A stretch of DNA of 64,000 nt from Buxus sempervirens (Eukaryota; Streptophyta; Magnoliopsida; Buxales; Buxaceae). Shown one piece after another: positions 41,855 to 54,600 of this stretch. Both the position numbers and the translations under genes were made by a program. The stretch spans positions 53,653,283 to 53,717,282 of the forward strand of contig OX387182.1 of the NCBI GenBank assembly GCA_947561395.2. The letters run 5' to 3'. Numbering within the stretch: position 1 is the first letter of the stretch; each line of letters starts with the position of its first letter. Under the pieces are notes generated by a model. The model was not told the origin of the DNA. It saw nothing but the letters and a program-made list of their open reading frames with translations, and did no database searches.

Positions 41855-44525
41855 ATGGCTAGGAGTCGCTCTCGTATCCGAGAGGAGGTTGATCCAGCTG
41901 ATCGGCCCTCTTCATCTCGAGCTAGGATCGAGACGAGTTCTAGTGCTACTCTTTCAGAGCCTTTAGATGATCTCAGAGAGAGCTCTGTTGAGGGTTCTGC
42001 TGAGGTTGGTTTCCCAATTCTTTCCCTTTTTTTTTTTTTTATTCTCCTCCTACACCAATCTTCACACCTTTCTCTTGGAATTTAGCCCGTGTTTGCACCG
42101 GCTCGAGGTTGAGGCAGAGGCCGAGGCAGAGTTCAAGATCAGGCCCCTGAGGGCGAGGGAGGCCGTGGCAGAGGCCGAGGCAGAGCCAGAGGTGCAGTTC
42201 AGGATGGTGTTGCCATGGCTCTGTTAGGGGTCTCTAAGGAGCTGAGGGCATCTATGCATGATACAGAGCTTCTCAGTGGCTTGGATAGCCACCCCTCCAT
42301 GTGCATTAGGGCCGATGTGCCCCTTCCTTATCATTCCTCCCATCTACGAGGCAGTTGGGGCAGATTCAGCGAGTTGGCATAGTCTCTCTCTCCGGCACTC
42401 AGACGCTAGTTCGGGAGTTGCCACCTGGATCACTTTATCAGTATTCCTTCCTTTAGAGCTGATCGTCCACTTATATTCACCATGATGGAGAGATATTTCC
42501 CGGAGACCCAGTCATTCCATTTACCGGACGTGGAGCTAGGGATCCGCCCCTCAGATTTCGTGATGATCACCGGCATTCCTTTGACGGGGCGGACCATCGT
42601 CTTGGATCGGCATTCTGCAGAGGATGTGGGCCTCCTCCTTGGATATCAGGATCTGCCCCATGCTGCTTGGGATGGGCGGAGTGGCCGCCTCTCTATTAGC
42701 TGGTTGAGGGAGAGCTTAGCTCATCATTTTGAGGGGAGGCACGAGACTTTTGCTGTGGAGGATGCCGCTTTTGTCCCTATCTTCCGCCATGTATTCCTGC
42801 TGATGCTTGGGAGCTGCTTCTTCCCGGAGGATACTACTAGTGTCAGCCCACTCTTCTTGGATGCCTTGAGGGATTTCCGCCAGACCCGTCAGCTAGCATG
42901 GGGTCGACTCATTTATGGGACCATTCTGGCCAGGTTGTGCCTAGTGGTTCGAGGCCTGGCATCCCCGAGAGGTGATGGAGTCAGCTGCCGGTTTTTCTGG
43001 CAGATTTTACAGGTATTGGATTTATCTGTCTGATTTAATTCTTCAGGTTTTATCCCTTTTTATTTCTACCTGATTTTCCTTTTTCCAGGTGTTTATGTAC
43101 ACCTACATGACCTTCTTCCGGCCCTCCCCGGTTCCTGAGGTCGCGGATTTCCCCATGGCTTTGCGGTAGTCGGCCCAGGTTCGAGATGCTGATAGGAGCC
43201 AGCCTCGTACTGCCTGGGTGCACTTAGACCGTGCTCACCGATCTGATGTAAATCTTCTACTCCTTTTCCTTTTACTTTTCTTCCTGCCTCTTGACTGTAT
43301 CTGACCACTTTTCTTCTTTGCAGCTCATTCTATCCCGTCTTGATGACGTGGATGTTGGAGTTGCCTGTGAGATGGCAGTACAGGATGCCTTTGAGAGAGG
43401 TCTCCGACGTCAGCCCTACCAGTGCTTCCTTGGGATGCTTGGTAGGGTGATGTACTTGGGAGAGCGCCTGTACTTCCAGCACACAGGCACACTTCGCATC
43501 CCCGTTCCTCCTCCTCCTGTGGGTCCCGACACACTCCTTCCGGGCTTTGACGTGGATCAGCTCGATCACTTCATGGATGCGGAGGGGCTCACAGTAGATG
43601 GGGATTACGACGAGTGGATCCAGAGAGTCTCCATCGGATGCTTGATGGATCGACCCACTCGTGCCGGGGTGACTGAGATAGGTGAGATCTGTATCCGGAT
43701 CCACGAGGATACGGTGAGTCTTGTGATACTCCTGTTTTTATCCGCTTTTCTGCCTTTATGCATTTCTGACCCCACTTCTGTCCTTGTTGGCAGGTACACG
43801 AGCTGAACATCATCCGGGACCGGTTCGAGAGCCAGCAGGCCGCGATCGATGATATGATCGCTGAGCACGACGCGGTCATGGCCCAGAGGGATGCCCGGAT
43901 CAGGGAGCTGGAGGCATTAGTTGCGGAGCTCCAGGCTAGACAGGTATCTGGTCTTCTCATATTTTCATTTCTCTCATTTCCCTGCTTCTGTTATTCTGAT
44001 ATAGCTTTTTGACTTGTGCAGGGCCCTGTCCATGAGCATGACTTCTTTGTTCCTGATCCATCCCCAGCTCGGGCTGCTGATCCCGAGGATGCCCCAGTGG
44101 CTGGTCTTGATGAGCCGGATCCTCCTATTCCTACTGCAGACATTCCGGTATGCTCTCTTTTAATTTTCCTCTTTGGTTCTTCCTTATATCTTGATATTCT
44201 GATTTTTTCTGTGGACCCAGCTACTTCTGCTCCTGGTCCCTCTGCTGCTGTTGCTAGGCCTTCTGTTGCTGCGGGAGCAGAGCCTGCTATGGATGAGGGC
44301 CCAGTTGGGCCTGTTGCTGCTGAGCCAGAGGCTTCTTCCGATTCTGCTCCTGCTCCGCCCCCAGACCTCGAGGAGTATTGTTTGGAGTATCAACTTCAGT
44401 AGGTGGTGGGTCGGTATCCTCGCCATGCAGCCGAGCGTATTCTTGCCTACTCTAGGGGCCGATCGCTTTGGGGGAGAGGCCATAGAGGTGGACGCGGCCG
44501 AGGACGCGGGGATGATCCTGCATAG
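41855..44525 (+). pseudogene. Antisense gene aORF1 of element C: RG-rich / plant mobile domain protein, decayed
   Basis: Same gene as 20801-23704, on the opposite strand to C gag-pol. Exons: 41855-42004, 42086-43012, 43089-43247, 43324-43713, 43794-43943, 44022-44147 and 44221-44525. Exons 2 to 5 are 927, 159, 390 and 150 nt, exactly as in A. One of the three A/P-rich 3' exons of A is missing here. Stops include 42110-42112 (CGA to TGA), two more near 42380-42415, one in exon 3 near 43170, and 44400-44402 near the end, after which an RG-rich tail still follows. The site of the A nonsense codon at 22199 is still CAG here, so the lesions are independent. Confidence 0.82.
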
Positions 44526-44740
44526 GAGTAGATTAGGATTTTCTTTTTTTTTTCCATGTATTTATACCCCATATTGTATGAAAACTTGCATATATATATG
44601 AAAAAAACTTTTTATTCATTCTCTCTTGTCTTGCACGTCTTTTGTTTTCAATTTTATGCAATTATGAATTGTACACAGGTAAAACAGGTAAAAAATTCAG
44701 ATTTTTCATCCTTTGCTCTCTTTTTTTGCTGTTTTTCTTT

Positions 44741-44882
44741 GTATCCGGCAAATCAGGCCGGATTTATTGAGTTTTCTTTGTATCCGGCATAATATGCCGG
44801 ATACGCTAAAACCTCTTTGTATCCGGCATTCTTTGCCGGATATGAATGGAAAGCTTTGTATCCAACCTGATATGCCGGATAC
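44741..44882 (+). promoter_or_regulatory. Palindrome array upstream of aORF2 (element C)
   Basis: Four units start at 44741, 44780, 44819 and 44858, exactly 39 bp apart, with some decay in unit 1 and unit 4. Confidence 0.9.
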
Positions 44883-44893
44883 TTAAAAAACTA

Positions 44894-44901
44894 CTATAAA
44901 T
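44894..44901 (+). promoter_or_regulatory. TATA box of aORF2 (element C)
   Basis: CTATAAAT 11 bp after the last palindrome and about 110 bp before the ATG at 45011; the geometry is identical to element A. Confidence 0.8.
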
Positions 44902-45010
44902 GCAACCAGCATCGGGATTTGCACTTTTTTACGAGTTTTTGAGTTTAGAAAACCCCTTTTTCTCCTTTTTATTCCTCCTATTGAGTTCTAGCTTGCTCCC
45001 ATAAACTCCA

Positions 45011-46170
45011 ATGGAATCCGGGTCATCTTCTGCCCCATTATTGTCTGTCCACACTGCCTTCCCTGCAAAACAACCTTTTAGATCAAAACCCCCAAATCTT
45101 ACTAGGTATAAACCCGTGGATTCTTTTTACACAAAATGGGTTAACTCTATGACCCTAGATGAGGAGAGGAGATGGGATTCTACAAATCTAGGCCACACCC
45201 TGCTTATTCCCAAGGTTCCCTTCAAGTGGGAGATCATAGAGGCCATGATTGGTCATTGGGTTCCCGACCTCAACTTGTTCCGTTTTGGGGACCATGAGAT
45301 GACCCCGACCATTGTGGAGGTGGAAACCATCCTGGGCCTGAGGTTTGATGAGAAGGTGGTGAATCCACCTCTTAGGCCCAGTTACAAGAAGGAAGCTTCT
45401 ACATTTTTGGGCATAGGAAAGAAGGACTTAGGGGATTCTGACACCCTATTGACCCTATCTAAGGCTTTTTTGGCTGAGAGGCTTTTAAGAGGGGAGAATA
45501 AGGAGGCCCGATTCAATGCCTTGACCCTGATAGTGGTCAACCTGTTGCTTTTCCCACGGGATGATGATGAGGTGGACTTGGCCTTGATTTCAGTGATATG
45601 CCAGGTTAGGGAGAGGGAGAGGTTGGCCCCTATGGTTTTGGCTGGGATGTATCAGGCCTTGACTGATTGATATAATAGGAAGTCGAAACGCTTCCTAGCA
45701 TGTGCTCCGATCTTGCAGGTAAAAAGATTTTTTTTTCTTTTTTGCTTTCTTTTTTGCTTTTTGGCTTTCTTTTTGCCTTTTTTGCTTTTTTCTTGCTTTT
45801 TTGCTTTTTTCTTGCTTTTTTGCTTTTTTTCTTTTTACAATGTGCTGATATATCTCTCTTCCTTTGCAGCTTTGGCTACTTGATCATCTGAGTCAGATTA
45901 AAGAAATCAATCGACACTTCTTCCCGAGCTTGAAAGTCCCTATCTTGATGAGCAACCGGGGATGTCCAGATATTCCAGGGGGCAAACAGGATACGGCAGA
46001 AGTACCAGGATACTTTGGCCAGCCTTAGGAATATGCGGATCAGGCAGGCTCTTTCAGATGAGGTCATTTCCTTCTTGAATGATCCCGCTACAGAGGGGGC
46101 TTCAGGAGTTATTGCAGCTCAGGCAGCTCGGATTCGGGAGCTTGAGGAGCGGCTAGGAGACAGAGACTAG
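45011..46170 (+). pseudogene. Antisense gene aORF2 of element C: DUF7745-like, truncated by internal deletion
   Basis: Exon 1 is 45011-45718 (708 nt, the same length as in A) and is open up to a TGA at 45668-45670 near its end; it starts MESGSSSAPLL. The donor CTTGCAG|GTAAAAAG, a pyrimidine-rich intron (45719-45869) and acceptor TTTGCAG follow. Exon 2 is 45870-46170, only 301 nt against 885 in A. A net 584 bp is missing at about 45990, which removes the middle of the protein and shifts the frame. The C-terminal coiled-coil tail is still readable. The first exon here shows the N-terminus without the nonsense codon seen in A. Confidence 0.82.
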
Positions 46171-46948
46171 CTTTATTTCCTACACACATTTTTTCATTTT
46201 TTTTCTACCTTTGTACAAAAGCAAACTCCAATAGTGGAAAGACAAAGGATTTAATTCAAAATAAAATTTTTATATTATTGGCCTAAGAATTCTCATATGC
46301 TTGTAAAAACAAAGGTTTTATGAAAATTATTTGATTTATCATCACTGGCCAAAGTATAGTTTTCCCCTTTTATATATATATATATTTTTGAAATTTGGTC
46401 CATGCACTTAATCACCTATAATTAAAGGAATTAAACCAAGTTAAATAGTGAAAATGGTAGTCCAAAAAATGATGAGGGATCAAAACCATCCATCGTAGGT
46501 CCTTTAGAGTCATCCCCAAATGCCTTTTCTTCCAAAACTGACCCCATTCTGCTCATGCCAACTTTGCTTCAGGCTCAGATCTCCATGATCAACTCAACCT
46601 CTGATTTTCTTTTTTTTTTCTTTTTGCCAATATTGCCCTTAGCGCCAGTTACGGTTTTCACTAGGGCCGGCTTCTGCATTCCGTCATCACCCATCTTACT
46701 CTGATATTTGAATGAACAAACTAAGATCACCGAGGGCTTAAAAATAGGACGAAATAAAGGCTAGGCTTAGTTTATGAAAGAAAGGGTATTAAAGGCCCAA
46801 AATTTTTCAATTGTGGAAATAGGTCAACCGGACTTACAGTCATGATGAATTTACCCATTTTTCCCCAAATTGCATTCTTTGCATCTTTTCACACTTGGCT
46901 TTCATTTGCCATTTCCATTGCTTTTCCTCTCTTTTTTCCTTTTTTCTT
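46171..46948 (-). other. Post-pol spacer of element C
   Basis: Counterpart of 17688-18617 in A, with the conserved post-pol box (reverse) at 46730-46775. A TATATA run lies at 46372-46385. No gene. Confidence 0.65.
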
Positions 46949-47892
46949 TAATTTTTGCCCCAATTTGACTGTAAATCCGGTTTGGGTTTATCAAAGAAAC
47001 GAACCGGCTCAATTTGGCTAGACTAGGGATTTGAATTTTGAAGGAAAGAAAGAAAAATGGCCTCGGATCATTTCCTAGAAATATTCACTCAAGGAAAATA
47101 CCTTTTTACTGCATCAGAGTTAATAGACTCAGGAAAATCTGACCCATCCATTTCTGCTAAGATGAGTGCACCCCCTGACAGGACTTTCTTGACGACATAT
47201 GGCCCTTCCCAATTGGGCTTGAACTTACCACGAGGATCTTCCAAAAATGGTAAGATTTTCTTCAACACCAAGTTTCCTTCTTGGAAAGTTCTGGGCCTCA
47301 CTTTCTTATTGTAGGCTCGGGCCATTCTCTTCTGGTACAACTGTCCATGGCACAGTGCTTTCAACTGCTTTTCTTCTATCAGGTTAAGTTGATCATGTCT
47401 TGACTGGACCCATTCGGCTTCTTCTAATTCTGCTTCCATGAGCACTCGGAGTGATGGGATCTCTACTTCCACGGGCAAGACTGCTTCCATCCCATAGACT
47501 AGGGAGTACGGGGTTGTCCCAGTTGAAGTCCGGATCGAGGTTCTGTAGGCGTGCAGGGCAAGTGGTAGCATTTCATGCCAATCCTTGTAATTCACTACCA
47601 TCTTCTGAATGATTTTCTTTATATTTTTATTTGCTGCTTCTACTGCCCCGTTCATCTTTGGCCTGTATGGAGCTGACTTGTGGTGGATGATCTGAAACTG
47701 CTCACACATCTTCTTCACGTCCTCGTTCTTAATATTTGAAGCATTGTCTGATACTATGGCACTTGGCAGTCCATAGCGACAAATGATATTGTGCTTCAGA
47801 AATTTAATAACATGGTTGCTTGTGATGTTCGCATATGAAGCTGCTTCTACCCACTTAGTGAAGTAATCAATCGCCACTAGGATAAATCTGTG
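46949..47892 (-). pseudogene. Extra partial copy of the integrase tail (element C)
   Basis: Second copy, in direct orientation, of a 944-bp unit whose first copy is 47893-48836. It starts inside the integrase catalytic domain (RFILVAIDYFTK) and runs through the stop (47089) into the post-pol spacer. It keeps the second catalytic D and the E, but lacks the zinc finger and the first D. The two copies differ by scattered substitutions. Confidence 0.85.
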
Positions 47893-48032
47893 TTTTGCCC
47901 CCCATTTAAAACTGTAAATCTGGTCTGGGTTTATCAAAGAAACGACCCGGCTCAACTTGGCTAGGCTAGGGATTAAAATTTTTGAAGGAAATAGAGAAAA
48001 ATGGCCTCGGATCATTTCCCAGAAATATTCAC

Positions 48033-51000
48033 TCAAGGGAAATACCTTTTTACCGCATCAGAGTTAATGGGCTCAGGAAAATCTGACCCATCCATTTCTG
48101 CTAAGATGAGTGCACCCCCTGATAGGACTTTCTTGACGACATATGGGCCTTCCCAATTGGGCTTGAACTTACCACGAGGATCTTCCAAAAATGGTAAGAT
48201 TTTCTTTAGCACTAAGTTTCCTTCTTGGAAAGTTTTGGGCCTCACCTTCTTATTGTAGGCTCGGGCCATTCTCTTCTGGTACAACTGGCCATGGCAAAGT
48301 GCTTTCAACCGCTTTTCTTCTATCAGGTTAAGTTGATCATGTCTTGATTGGACCCATTCGGCTTCTTCTAGTTCTGCTTCCATGAGCACTCGGAGTGACG
48401 GGATTTCTACTTCCACTGGCAAGACTGCTTCCATTCCATAGACTAGGGAATACGGGGTTGCCCCAGTTGAAGTTCGGATCGAGGTTCTGTAAGCATGTAG
48501 AGCAAGTGGTAGCATTTCATGCCAATCCTTCTAGCTCACTACCATCTTCTGAATGATTTTCTTTATATTCTTGTTGGCTGCTTCTACTGCCCCATTCATC
48601 TTTGGCCTATACGGAGCTGACTTGTGGTGGGTGATCTGAAACTGCTCACACATTTTCTTCATGTCCTTGTTCTTGATATTTGAAGCATTGTCTGATACTA
48701 TGGCACTTGGCAGTCCATAGCGACAAATGATATTGTGCTTCAAAAATCTAATAACATGGTTGCTTGTGATATTTGCATATGATACTGCTTCCACCCACTT
48801 AGTGAAATAATCAATTGCCACCAAGATGAATCTGTGCCCGTTCGATGCCTTAAGGGAGATCATGCCGATGACATCTATGCCCCACATAGAGAAGGGCCAG
48901 GGTGATGTCATGTTGTACAACTCACCTGGGGGTGCATGCTTGTTATCTGCATATATCTGACATTGGTGGCACCTCCTGACATGTATACAGCAATCATGTT
49001 CCATGGTCGTCCAGTAATATCCCAACCTCAAGATCTTCTTTGCCAGCATGTGCCCGCTCATATGGGGCCCACAGACTCCTCCATGTACAGTCTCAATTAG
49101 TCTTTCTGATACAGCCATGGCTACACATCTTAGCAGAATATCGTTATGTGACCTCTTGTACACATGTCCACCACTTAGCAGAAATTGACCAGCCAATCTC
49201 TGTATTGTCCTCTTCTCAGTAGCAGTGGCATTTTCTGGCAGACTCCGATTGTTCAAGAAATTTTTGATATCTTGAAACCATGGTGCTTCTTCTTTGGGTG
49301 CTCCCTCTAAAACGAGACAGTAAGCCGGTTCATCTCTAACGTCAATTTCCAGCGGTCTGATGTCTACTCCTTTGGGTATGCTGACCATTGAAGCTAATGT
49401 TGCTAGAGCATCCGCAAATTGATTTTTGGCCCTTGGCATATAGTTGAAGGAAATTCGAGTAAAATTTGTGCTTACATCTTCCAAATACTGGTGATAGGGG
49501 ATCAATTTGTGATCCTTGGTTTTCCACTCACCAGTTGTTTGGAAGATGATAAGACTCGAATCCCCGTATATGTCAAGTTCCGCTACTCCATGATCCATGG
49601 CTGCTTGCAATCCAATTATGCATGCTTCATATTCTGCTATGTTATTGGTGGACTGGAATCTCAGCTTTATTGCAATCGGGATGTGTGAACCATCTGGTTT
49701 AACCAAGACTGCCCCTATTCCGTTCCCATTCATGTTGGCGGCCCCATCGAAGAACATCTGCCAAGAACTCTCACTCTCCTCCTCTTCAGTGTACAGAATT
49801 GCCTCATCTAGAAAGTTGGTCTTCAAGGGTTGATATTCTAGCAAAGGATGTACAGCCAGGTGATCAGCTATGGCTTGACCCTTGATCGCCTTCTGAGTGA
49901 TGTACGTGAGGTCAAACTCGGATAGTAGTAGTTGCCACTTAGCCGTTCTACCAGTCAGTGCCGGTTTCTCAAATAAATACTTCAGCGGGTCCATCCGGGA
50001 TATCAATAGTGTGGAGTGACTAAGGAAATAATGCCTTAGCCTCTGAGTTGCCCACACTAGAGCACAGCAAGTCTTCTCCAATGGTGAGTACTTGGCTTCA
50101 TATTCTGTGAATTTTTTACTCAGATAGTAAATGGCCCTTTCTTTTCTACCAGTCTCATCATGCTGCCCCAAGACACATCCCATCGACGTTTCCAACACTG
50201 ACAAGTACAGGATCAGCGGTCTTCCTGGAGTTGGTGGCACTAGCACAGGCGGGTTCAGTAGATATTCCTTGATTGTGTCAAAGGCTTGCTGGCAATCCTC
50301 ATTCCAGACCGTCGGGTTATCTTTCCTCAGAAGCTTGAAAATTGGTTCACAGATAGCAGTGAGCTGTGCTATGAACCGGCTTATGTACTGAATTCTTCCG
50401 AGAAAACCATGAACCTCCTTCTCAGTTCTGGGTGCTGGCATTTCAATTATGGCCTTGGCTTTAGCCGGGTCAATTTCAATTCCTCTTCGGCTCACAATAA
50501 ACCCCAGCAACTTCCCTGATGTAGCCCCAAAGACACACTTAGCCGGGTTAAGCCATAGACTGTATTTCCTGAGCCGATCAAACACCTTCTTCAGATTGAT
50601 CAAGTGGTCCTCCTCCTTGCATTATTTGGCAATCATATCGTCCACATAGACCTCCATCTCCTTGTGGATCATGTCATGGAATAGTGCTGTCATGGCCCGC
50701 TGATATGTTGCCCCGGCATTCTTGAGTCCGAATGGCATGACCGTGTAGTGGAATGTGCCCCAAGGTGTAATAAATGTTGTTTTTTCTTGGTCTTCCTTAG
50801 CCATCTTGATCTGATTATATCCCGAGAACCCGTCCATGAAGGAGAACAGGCTATGCACCGCAGTAGTATCGACCAGAATGTCGATGCGTGGAAACGGAAA
50901 ATCGTCCTTTGGGCTTGCCTTGTTCAAGTCTCTATAGTCCACGCACATTCGGACCTTCCCGTCCTTCTTGGGTACCGGCATTATGTTTGCGAGCCACTCA

Positions 51001-51674
51001 GGGTAAGTAGAGACTGCTAGAAATCCAGCTTGGAACTGTTTGACCACTTCGTCCTTGACCTTCAGGGTCCACTCAGGCTTCAATCTTCTCAGCTTCTGCT
51101 TAATTGGCTTAACCCCTGGCAAAATCGGCAACTTATGCACCACCATGTCTGTGTCCAACCCCGGCATGTCCCGATACGACCAAGCAAACACATCCTTGTA
51201 GTCCGCCAAGAACCGTGACATTTCATTTTTCTGCACATCAGAAAAGTATGACTCGATTTTCACAATTTTTGGGTCATCTTCGGTCCCAAGGTTTATGGAT
51301 ATGGTCTCCTCAATATTAGGTTGGACCCCCTTTTCATGACGTTCCAATTGGTATTCTATTTCTTTTGGAAAGACTTCTTCTTCGACCTCGGTCTCTTCTT
51401 TGACCCCCATGAGATCAAAGTCAAGCTCAAGGTCGAAGTCATATTCAACCTGGTCCAATTCAGTTTGATTATACGGTTCATAAGTGGTTTGGACCTTTTT
51501 GAAAAAATTAAATTTCCTAGAAAAAATAGAAAAATCTATTTGGGTTTTTTGTGGGCCTTCTAAACATAATCCCCCTGAAGATGAAGGCCCATTAGAACCT
51601 TCAGGGGAATGGCAATCCACTATTGGAGATTTTTTTGGAAGCCGCGTTAGTTTGCCGAACAAACGCTGCTTCAA
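48033..51674 (-). pseudogene. pol: Pol of element C: RT, two RNase H domains, integrase (two nonsense codons)
   Basis: Single frame on the reverse strand with stops at 50622-50624 (just after the RT YVDD box) and 48531-48533 (integrase, between catalytic E and C-terminus). Domain order is as in element A. The RT box reads MPFGLKNAGATYQ here, and gypsy RNase H, second RNase H (FFDGAANMNGNG), HHCC finger and D,D-35-E are all present. Codons stopped in element A are sense here and vice versa, so the two copies decayed independently. The upstream frame overlaps the gag end in +1, as in A. Confidence 0.92.
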
Positions 51675-54600
51675 AAGTAAGGGGAGTTTCCTCCCAATTA
51701 TTTAAAAAATGTTTTTCGGGAGTGGGGAAAATCGTGCAAGCCCGCTCCTCAAGCCCGGAATCCGATGCCATCATCACCGGGTGGGTAATGCCCTTTTCTG
51801 CTACGGGGCTCAGTCCAGAAATGACCTCCTCTGGAATCTTCACTGCGGCCGAGTCAATGAACGGCAGGCCATGTCACCATCAGTCTTTTCGCCTTCTGTC
51901 ATGGTGAAGAAAGCTCCAACATCTTCAAAAAAGTCCACCTGCTGCTCGGGCTATGGCCCAGGCCCATCTGCTGCTTCCATTATTGGATACGGGTTGTAGG
52001 GTTGCAGGGTCGGAACATATGGTTTCTGGAATGGGTTGATGTTGTGGTATGGAGGCTTGGACTGGTCCATGGGCTGGGACAGTTGGATTATATAGGAGGG
52101 TTTAGGAAAATTTTCCCTTAAATGAGGGAAACTTCTTCTGCTTCTTCTCTCCCCTTCCTCATACTTCTGTCTTCTCCAGCCTCTGGGCTTGAAGCCCAAC
52201 CCTGCTTTAGGAACCAATTTCTGGGCCTTGACTGGCTCCATCATTCCCTGCAAGCTTATTCCCAGGCCTTTCCCCGGGTGAAAGTGGTATTTTTCCATTA
52301 CTTTCTTCACCATTCTCTCAACAGTAGTCCCCTTTTCTTTCTTTTTCTCACACCCCCCAGGTATGAAATTTACCGCCTCAAATTGAAATGAGTGGAATGC
52401 AATCTTGTCGACAGTCAAGTCTACATTGATCAAGGGTACATCAGGTGACACGATGGGCGGCACCAAGTTTTCGGCTAGGACTGTTATCACCCATTGCCCC
52501 TTTACATATTTCACCATTTGGTGGAGCGTGGATGGTATTGCCCTAGCCGAATGTATCCACGGCCTCCCTAGGAGCAGATTGAATGCTGCGGGTATATCCA
52601 TCACCTCAAATATGATGTTAAAGATATTCAGCCCAATAGTGACCGGCAGTTCAATCTCCCCTAGGGAGTGGGTCTTGGAGCTATCAAAAGCCCTAACTAT
52701 CCGCCCATTTTGTTTGATCCTTGAATGGTCCATACCTAGCTTGGCAAAAGTGATTAACGGGTAGACGTTTAATGCCGACCCATTATCAATCAAAATCCGT
52801 GCTACCATGCTACCCTTACAAAGCACAGTGATGTGCAAAGGGTCAACGTGGTGGCACCCACTTGGGCTGATCTCACCCTCAGAGAAACTTATCACATTAT
52901 GTGACAAGATTTGACCAATCATTTTGCCTAGCTGGTCTGGATCAATGGTCTGGGATACGTGTGCACTTTGTAGCACCCTTAGCAATGCATCCCTGTGCTT
53001 TTCAGAATTTAGCAAAATGCCCAGTATTGAAATCTGGGCCGAGACCTTGTTTAGCTGATCCACAAGATTAAATTTACTCTTTTTTATTATTTTTATAAGG
53101 TCGGCCGCTTCATTTTCTGCACCCTGGGGGATGTCTTCTCCCACTTTTTTTTTTCCTTTTTGTTTTCTTTTTTCATTTTCTTTTTCTATTTTTTCTTTTT
53201 CTGCTTCTGTCTCCTTCTCCTTCTCTTCACCCCCTGCACATCTCCCCGACCTCGTCATGAGGTTCACCTCCTCCTGGTTCTGGCTCCTGACCTTTGGAAC
53301 CGTAGCTGTGGTTCCCTCGCTGTAATTCCATGGTACAGCGGCCTCAGAATAGGATAATTTAGGGATGTTTACCACTAGTGGCTGGAGTTTGGACCGGGAT
53401 TTATGGGCCGGTTTAGGGATTGTCTGGGCTGGTTGCACATTTACAACCAAGAGTTGAAGTTTGGATTTGGTGGGGACAGAAGAAGTGATGGAAGCGGTGG
53501 TGGGGTCAAGGTTGATGACCAATGGAGCCTTAGATGGCTTGGATGGGGAATAAGTGGGTGGACTGCAATTGACGACCAATGGGGGCCTTGCAGTATTCAT
53601 CTGGGCCATAAGAGATGAGACCCGGTTTAAGGAGGAACTTATGTCCTCAGCAGTTGGATTATTTTTCTGGGAGACCATGTTGATCTCCTCTTCTTCTTCT
53701 TCTTGGAAAAAACGGACCTGGACAGTGGTCCCTATGGGTGCTATGAGCTGTGATGGGTCAAAGGCCCTTCTGGAGGTTGATATGGCAGTGATGGAGTTGG
53801 ATGGGCCTGCCCCATTGTGGTAAGGTAAAGGGTTCTGCCCAATATCATTCCTGGATGGGGCTGGTGCAGCAGTGTTAAACACCAGGGCCTTCTGGTCCAA
53901 CAAGTCCTGGACCTCATGTTTCAACACCCAGCAGGCATCTGTAGAATGCCCCGGTGCACCCATGTGAAAGTCACAGGTGACCGCTGAGTCAAAACCCCTT
54001 CCCCTGGTGGCATTCGGGTTGGGCTCTTTCAGAGTTAAGTATTCCCTTTTCAGCAGGGTTGGCAGCAGTTGGGAAAGAGATATTGGGAGATGAGTGAAAA
54101 CCCGGTTCTTTCTTGTGGCTAACCAGGCCTCCCTTTCCTCCCTGGTAAAGGCCCTCCTTGGGTTTGCTGGTACGGAGGGGGTGAAGTTGACATTCAGCGG
54201 GGTCTGGTAAGACTGCTGGGCCTGCTGGGCCTGTTGTGGTACAGAGATGCTGACGTGAAGTGGCTTCTTGGCTGGAGGAGCCTGGACCAGGTTCACCTCC
54301 CCTTCCTTTCGGGCCCCTGTCTTCTTAAATCCGGCCCCTTTCTTCTGGGCCATGGATGCAGAGGAATCAGACTGCCCAGTCAGAGTAGAGTAGTCAATAA
54401 GCCTTCCTGACCTGACCCCTTCCTCGATCCGGTCCGCCACTTGCACCAGGGCTGCAAAGTTGGTGGTGATCTGAGCCACCAGATGGTTGTAGAAGGGCTG
54501 CCCCAGTGTGCCCATGAATGTGGAGATCATCTCCGGCTCTTGCATAGGTGGCCTGACCTGGGAGGCGGCCTCTCTCCACCTCTTAGCGTACTGCCGTACC

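Noticed and set aside
47057..48258. 85-residue frames opposite to the integrase end, present twice
   Set aside because: They are antisense shadows of the duplicated integrase tail and exist twice only because the unit is duplicated.
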